Assembly: GCA_003118195.1 (NCBI GenBank)
Contig: BEXV01000981.1
Span: 66,170 to 118,019, forward strand
Direction of reading: 5' to 3'
Source: Hemicentrotus pulcherrimus
Taxonomy: Eukaryota; Echinodermata; Echinoidea; Camarodonta; Strongylocentrotidae
DNA length: 51,850 nucleotides
Shown: positions 46,807 through 51,850 of the stretch, piece by piece
How the letters are laid out: each line of letters starts with the position of its first letter
Position numbering within the stretch: position 1 is the first letter of the stretch
Notes under the pieces: model-generated
What the model was told of the DNA's origin: nothing
Databases searched by the model: none
Seen by the model: the letters and a program-made list of their open reading frames with translations, nothing else
Position numbers and translations under genes: made by a program

Positions 46807-47038
46807 AAAGTAACCGCCCACTACTGGGAGGAAGAACTTGAACCCTATTCGTATACGTGCAACAACGCCTGGCCTAGCGAGACCATGTCCATCATATACT
46901 CAGTATACCTGTTCCTTCTTCTGTTCTTCGTTCCTCTGTTGATTGTCTCCTACGCCTATATGAGGATAGCATGACATCTCAATAGTACAAGGGAGCGTTC
47001 ATCAGGGGAGTCCAATGGTTCACCGTTTAACAGACCGG
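46807..47038 (+). CDS. GPCR exon: ECL2, TM5, start of ICL3, with in-frame TGA
   Basis: Acceptor gatatttgtttgcag; enters in phase 0 from the exon ending at 42523. Residues 1-27 are ECL2, with the conserved disulfide Cys at residue 18 (YTCNNAW). Residues 28-52 are TM5 with the helix-kinking Pro (FFVPLLIVSYAYMRIA). Codon 56, at 46972-46974, is TGA. Reading past it, the frame stays open (HLNSTRERSSGES...) to a strong donor, CCGG|gtaagg, and leaves one base that pairs exactly with the phase of the exon at 47605. No usable donor lies before the TGA. In this position receptors often have Trp or Arg ('RIAxxLW'), so the TGA probably replaces a Trp or another sense codon. The exon is real; whether this allele makes a full receptor is open. 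Confidence 0.85.
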
Positions 47039-47057
47039 GTAAGGACAGTCGTACTCC

Positions 47058-47176
47058 AGTCACACCGCTATGGCAACGGTAAAAATACACCAAACTGACA
47101 GACTCTCGACCATTCGGAGTACTATAAGTTTTGTCCGGTCGGATGTCGGTCTATTGCCGGTCTCGTCGGTGTGACT
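47058..47176. repeat. Short inverted-repeat element next to a GPCR donor
   Basis: AGTCACACCG at 47058-47067 is inverted exactly as CGGTGTGACT at 47167-47176, with a 99-bp interior holding several CGGTC/GTCGG words. It could be a tiny MITE. It starts 20 bases after the exon ending at 47038. Confidence 0.4.
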
Positions 47177-47604
47177 AGGTTAATTATTAGAAAAGAATAT
47201 TTTCCCCATTAATATATGTTCCTCCATTCTCACGATACTTCGAATATGTGTCTGGAGGTCCATGAGACCAAAGCCTTGGGTTACTGGAACCTTATGGATA
47301 GTTTTTCTCAGGTTCATCAAACCGATTTCCTAGGTATTAACATGAACCTTCTCATGAAACCTCCTTCGTGTAAACCTTTGGCCATCTCTAAATCTTTCAT
47401 GCAGAGTGCCATTTAGGATGATTTTGCTGGTGAAAATTATCACATAACAATATAAGATTGCGGTTGTTTCTTACGTATAAACGAAGTGATAGAAATTTTT
47501 CATTACGAAAGACTATTTCAACTTTGAACCCCATCACTGTCTAATGGATATCAACATTATCTCACAAGTTGTAATCCTCTGTAATTTCATTACACCTCGT
47601 GCAG

Positions 47605-47828
47605 TTTTGTCGAGATACCGGGTATGGTACCGGAATACATCAGGGTGGTCTAGTGGTTCGTCGTTCGTCCGCAGAGCCGAAGCCGCAAGTCAGGCCAACG
47701 GTGTTACCATTGATGATGATACAACCGAAGCGGACGCATTGCGTTCTGAGCCGAGCAGGGTGGAAAACCTGAATGATTCGCCAGCTCCCAGAAGGCATCG
47801 TGGGACCAGTGAGGGTGACAAGATACAG
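47605..47828 (+). CDS. GPCR exon: third intracellular loop
   Basis: Exon of two bases plus 74 codons between acceptor cacctcgtgcag and donor ATACAG|gtaatt. The phases fit both neighbours: it takes one base from the exon ending at 47038 and ends in phase 0 for the exon starting at 49942. The peptide is hydrophilic, Ser/Arg/Asp-rich and without membrane segments. It contains an acidic patch (DDDTTEADAL) and basic stretches (FVRRAEA, PAPRRHRG), as expected for a long ICL3 of roughly 100 residues shared with the exon before. Loops of this kind couple to G proteins and carry phosphorylation sites. The sequence itself is poorly conserved, so the call rests on phase, splice sites and position between TM5 and TM6. 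Part of its 3' end recurs in decayed form just downstream. Confidence 0.75.
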
Positions 47829-49763
47829 GTAATTCAGTAATATGTGACGTCCTTTTAAGACTGAAACTAAAGACGTCACACGTAGCAGTCCATTATGTCG
47901 ACGTGCAAATCTAAAAGTACCGATAGTGAAACATTTGAAAGGAATGAAGGATGCTGCGTCTCTAAGGGGTATCTTGAGACCAACTTAGGCGATAAGATAC
48001 AACTGTTTTTTCATACGCCTTGTTATATTGAAAAATATTCCTGCAACTTCTTAAAAAGACCAGCAAAGGTGACAAGATACGCGTTCGGGGTTCTATTGTC
48101 GGCGTAGGTCTACAGTAAATAGTGTACAGTGGAATAGGGTTACATCAAGGGGGATGTTTAGTCCGAAAGGAGCCAGTGAAGGCGACGGGTAGTAGACAGT
48201 TGAGTGGATATTAGAATAAGTGTTACATCAAGAAGTTACTAGCCACTTCTTGGTAACATTAGCAGGATGTATAATAATCCGACGGCTTTCGTGGAGAACC
48301 ACGTGACCTGACAATATAACCATGACAACATAACGCATGTAAGCAGTCAAGGCCCAAGGGCATAAGTTTGTAGGCCTATATATATACTAGGCATTATCGT
48401 ATGAATCTCCTGAAGGTTCATGTGGGACGAAAGAGCTTCAACTTCAGAAAGAGGTATATAGATGCACTTTGAAGAGAGTGTACATTACGAGGGATCGTAA
48501 ACTGAAGCGGAAAGATTGCCATCACCCAAGGTTCTATTCAAAGTTGACGTGTAAGCAGTGGCATTGATTGGGAGAGAGAGAGAGGAAGATAGAGGGAACG
48601 AGAGAAAGAAATATGTAAATGCGTTAGGAAGACTTGACACTTAAAACGGTTTACTAGCCTTTTAAAGATACTATATTCCTTTTGCAGCCACCATCAAATT
48701 ATGTATAACTTTGCAGGAATTATAAATATGTCATGTGTTTCCTATCTGTGAAACATTAGCAGTGTCCTAGTATTCAAATTATGCTAGAAAACCCGTTAAC
48801 CTTCTATAGACGCTCTGTCAGACATTATTGAGTGACTGACTGACATTTTTTTTTCTTTGGTGATAATATACATAACATGAGCTGTAACAGGTACGTGTGC
48901 ATTGGTCTAGATCAATAACTTTAATAAAGAGGCATGTCCCCCGTATTCCAGAGGGCGCTCAAAATATGTACGCTCGGGCGGACGGCGCTATAGCTGCCTA
49001 TTGACACCAACAGACGGCTCTTCCGCAGATGGCATGTTCCGATAACTACACTGAAGGGAACGTGCCCCTTTAACTGAATGAATCTTTGCGCAACACAAAA
49101 CGTACGATCATTCAGTAAAAGAGTCTGAATATCAGTCTATTACTTAGCTGATTGCATTCCCTTAAGTCGATTCGACAACCAATGGACAAAATTTCCCCAT
49201 TCAAAACCATTTTCAAACCCTTTCGTTTTGAGGGAAGTTCTAAATTAGTATTGGCTCTCAAGTGCCGTTGGAATTTAACTTCTTATTTGTTGGGCCTGCA
49301 AATGGGACAGAGTATCTTTAACGCTCGCTATTTAGTCATTGAGATATACTACATGTAGTTATGATAGTGACTTTAGTAAGAGACAGGTTACCGAGCATGA
49401 GTTGACAGTTACCCGAAAAAATTAATAATTCAATGAAGCCTGCAGTCCCACACCCCTACCTTCTCGCCTGCCATCTTGTATTCCAGAATGTACAGCAATA
49501 TTATGTTGAGGTACGTACGTTAACGACGAAAACACTTATGATTTTTGTAAAACTGGGAAATAACATGTGCGGTACAAAATGGATAGGTTAGGCCCAAACC
49601 CTACTTTTTTTAGAGTTAAAATCTCGATTTTTGTTGAACAATACTTTATACCTGTTATAGAAAATAAATAAATTGATACGTCATTGCTACAAAGTGTCAT
49701 TCACTAAAATTGACAAAAAAACAAGATTAAAAATTTAATTTTAAAGACAAATAACAAAAAAAC

Positions 49764-49805
49764 ACATAGTCAATGAATATTTTAAAAAATATTCATAGAC
49801 TATGT
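49764..49805. repeat. 42-bp near-perfect palindrome in the last GPCR intron
   Basis: The arms ACATAGTC.ATGAATATTTT and their complement match at about 20 of 21 positions with no real loop. It ends about 136 bases before the terminal exon. In RNA it would form a long AT-rich stem. Confidence 0.85.
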
Positions 49806-49941
49806 ACTTTTGTATTAAATTAATCATAAAAGATGATTAAGTGGTGACGACTGTCATTGTCTAATATTTTGACTTTCTTAATTGAAGATAGGTTTAACTT
49901 TAACGAATTGGATTTTTGTAATGAAAAAATTGTTTTTGCAG

Positions 49942-50334
49942 AGGGTCATAACAATGTTGGCCATAGTGGTGGCGCTCTTCATCCTGAGTTGGGGTCCGCT
50001 CCTGACGTACACCTTGATCTACCGTTTCATCGACGACATGCCCTACAACACCCACGCCGTGCTGAGTCTCTTCCTTCACCTCCTCGCTGCCTGCAACAGC
50101 TGTGTCAACCCCATCATCTATGCGTTCCTCTCCAAGAACTTTCGGCAGAGTTTCAAACAGGTAATTAGGGAATGCTGTTGCTGTTGCGAAAGCTTGCACC
50201 AAAGACGGCTGGCCTACCAGCCCTCTTTCAGATGGACCAGTTCAACGCGCGCCTCGTATTCCTATGCGGCACCGGAGAGCTGCATGCGGAACAGTCCGCA
50301 GAGGTCGACAGTCTCCCAGAAGACGGACGTTTGA
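49942..50334 (+). CDS. GPCR terminal exon: TM6, TM7, helix 8, C-tail and stop
   Basis: Acceptor attgtttttgcag, phase 0; 130 codons then TGA at 50332-50334. Residues 3-27 are TM6 (RVITMLAIVVALFILSWGPL), with SWGP in place of the common CWxP. Residues 36-60 are TM7, ending in the NPxxY motif (NSCVNPIIY, residues 52-60). Residues 61-72 are helix 8 (AFLSKNFRQSFK), much like galanin and somatostatin receptors. Five consecutive Cys at residues 78-82 are probable palmitoylation sites. The tail is Ser/Thr/Arg-rich and ends KTDV, a class I PDZ-binding C-terminus. A second donor-like site (AAACAG|gtaatt) lies inside the exon at 50158-50166, but the reading frame through it is convincing. This is the clearest coding segment in the window. 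Confidence 0.93.
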   Translation, partial: RVITMLAIVVALFILSWGPLLTYTLIYRFIDDMPYNTHAVLSLFLHLLAACNSCVNPIIYAFLSKNFRQSFKQVIRECCCCCESLHQRRLAYQPSFRWTSSTRASYSYAAPESCMRNSPQRSTVSQKTDV

Positions 50335-50625
50335 AACCGGAAGAGAGGCCTATGAAGTTTACGGAGAAGATATGAGAACTTATGGCTAGCACTCGGTTCC
50401 AATGTCGATGTGCCATCTCTCCAATTACGACCCGAGTCGCATGGTCACGAATTTAACGGTATATGGAAGAAACTCTGTTATACAGATCACTGGGGATAGC
50501 CTTTGTTTGTACGGTCATTCAATTGTTCCCTCACACCTTATTTTGTAAAACATTGTCTTTCAGGAAACAAAATTGAAAATCGAAAACAAAATGTTCAACC
50601 TGATCTTCAAGAATTTCTCTGCATG

Positions 50626-50631
50626 AATAAA
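50626..50631 (+). promoter_or_regulatory. Candidate polyadenylation signal of the GPCR
   Basis: AATAAA about 290 bases after the receptor stop codon, the first canonical hexamer downstream. This position suits a short 3' UTR, but only a transcript end would prove use. Confidence 0.4.
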
Positions 50632-51850
50632 ATCAATGCATCTAAGTTTATCAATACCATGATTTTAAACCAGCACAACTGATATCTTTTCTTGTTTTTA
50701 CTTATGGCAACAATCACCGCCATGGTTTGAAAAGTTGAAAATACTTCATAGATACAAAAAATGTCGGGAGATCAAATACCGTTCTTTTTTTATTTTATTC
50801 ATGTGATAATAATACAAAGTACGCATTGGAAGACAAGAGTTTTACATTTCGGGGCAATGTCTCCCGAACGAACGTCTCTCACGGTGTGATTTGAAGTAAA
50901 TGACCGTAGGAACAAGACTGTACGTCAAGTACCCAATAACGATCAGTAATGCTTGGTAAAAATGGTAACCCGACAATAGTCCGGGATAGCAGGCTTATGG
51001 AAGAACAGTGTATAATATACTCCGTTAAACAAGATACATTTTGCGAAGTTGATTGAACCTGAATCTTGAGTCACGCTGCGCGGTTTGCCACAATTTTCAC
51101 ATTATTTTGGTTGAAGAAAAAAAATTATTGTGCCCATAGGATGTACGCCATATCCGCGTATTCCGCAATATAATTCTTTATAAAAAATACAAAACGGTTC
51201 ACATGTTTTTGTTCTTGATTTTTTTTTTTAAAGAAATGTAAGTGATATCAGACTGGGCACTCTGGTACACCGTCGCAGCACACAGCAAGCAACGTTGTCC
51301 AAATTTAGGCTCGTTCACTGATACCATACTTGTCTCATGAAAAGAGGGCATCCATTGTCCTCTAAAACCGGCTATTTAATTCCTTGGCTGGGCAAATTAC
51401 TTGACTGGGCAAATTACTTGACTGGGCAAATTACTTTAGGGGCGTAAATGATTTAAACACTTGATAGGAGGAATGACTAACTTGAGAGTATATTCAGTGA
51501 TCGAACAGAGTTTGATGCTGGATAATGGATTTTGATGAACCTTGGGGATACTCGTAGCTCTGTATATATCTCAATCGTTCAGTCGGGATTGTGTTATCAA
51601 GATAGGAAATCCCGTAAGAACTAAGTGCCATGCAAAAGTACTTGCTTTCTGTTTCAAGTAGTATACAATGTTTATGTTCGTGTTTTGGTGGTATGGTAAA
51701 ATAATTTATGGTTACATCCCAGGTGTGGTGTTCCATCGGGGTCGCAACTGTAATGGTAAATAGTTCATACTGTTATAATCAATATTTCATATACTTAAAA
51801 ATGGGTCTGGCTTGTTAAAACATTCTTTTCATCATCCATCATTTTCTACC
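50632..51850. other. Downstream of the receptor, no gene seen
   Basis: AT-rich DNA with the 18-bp tandem repeat at 51388-51437. The minus-strand frame at 51494-51736 shows no motif. Confidence 0.5.
51388..51437. repeat. Three-copy 18-bp tandem repeat
   Basis: CTGGGCAAATTACTTGA occurs three times in a row, the last copy ending in TTTA. Confidence 0.9.

Noticed and set aside
47640..47670. tRNA A-box-like GGTGGTCTAGTGGTT
   Set aside because: No B-box follows, and the stretch lies inside the well-phased ICL3 exon.

Overview
The window is AT-rich, intron-rich animal DNA. It most resembles a marine deuterostome, and a sea-urchin-like echinoderm is my best guess. This rests on repeat style (LINE tails ending in 'gcgcTATATAAAT(ATT)n', tRNA-derived SINE pieces, poly-C-ended elements, long CT/GA and CA/GT runs) and on the receptor gene. 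I cannot fix the species. There is one assembly gap (N at 18991-19249), one single N at 1603, and the window opens in a poly-C run typical of a contig edge. There is no sign of bacterial or operon organisation.

Only one gene is firmly supported. It is a rhodopsin-type (class A) peptide-receptor-like GPCR on the + strand at 42400-50334, in four exons: 42400-42523 (end of the DRY motif, ICL2, TM4), 46807-47038 (ECL2, TM5, start of ICL3), 47605-47828 (ICL3) and 49942-50334 (TM6, TM7 with NPIIY, helix 8, Cys cluster, stop). Splice sites and intron phases (0, 1, 0) agree across all junctions. The exons for the N-terminus and TM1-TM3 were not found upstream. Exon 46807-47038 carries an in-frame TGA just after TM5, where the frame otherwise continues cleanly to a good donor. 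The allele is therefore broken, mis-sequenced, or a recent pseudogene. The last codons form a class I PDZ ligand (KTDV).

The other 42 kb are mostly non-coding and repeat-derived. From left to right: a repeat at 1690-2035 with an inverted partner at 25445-25843; a second repeat at 2305-2835 with a direct partner at 33815-34155; a decayed reverse-transcriptase fragment at 5250-5880; a palindrome cluster at 7761-7817; a terminal-inverted-repeat element at 13698-14252 with an inverted relative at 27504-28181; a tRNA-derived SINE at 14598-14705; two minus-strand L2/CR1-like LINE 3' ends at 15602-15960 and 15976-16870; a poly-C/poly-G-ended element beside the gap at 19250-19641; a LINE endonuclease relic at 26334-27207; a 19-bp minisatellite at 38310-38860; and a near-identical 222-bp tandem duplication inside a GPCR intron at 43724-44167.

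Two minus-strand exon candidates (29531-29701 and 33541-33795) have plausible coding character but no recognised product. The most check-worthy observations are the in-frame stop in the receptor, the CTGAGCGG-ended element family with its in-frame 21-bp internal array, the decayed copies of the ICL3 exon end, and the orphan exon at 29531-29701.
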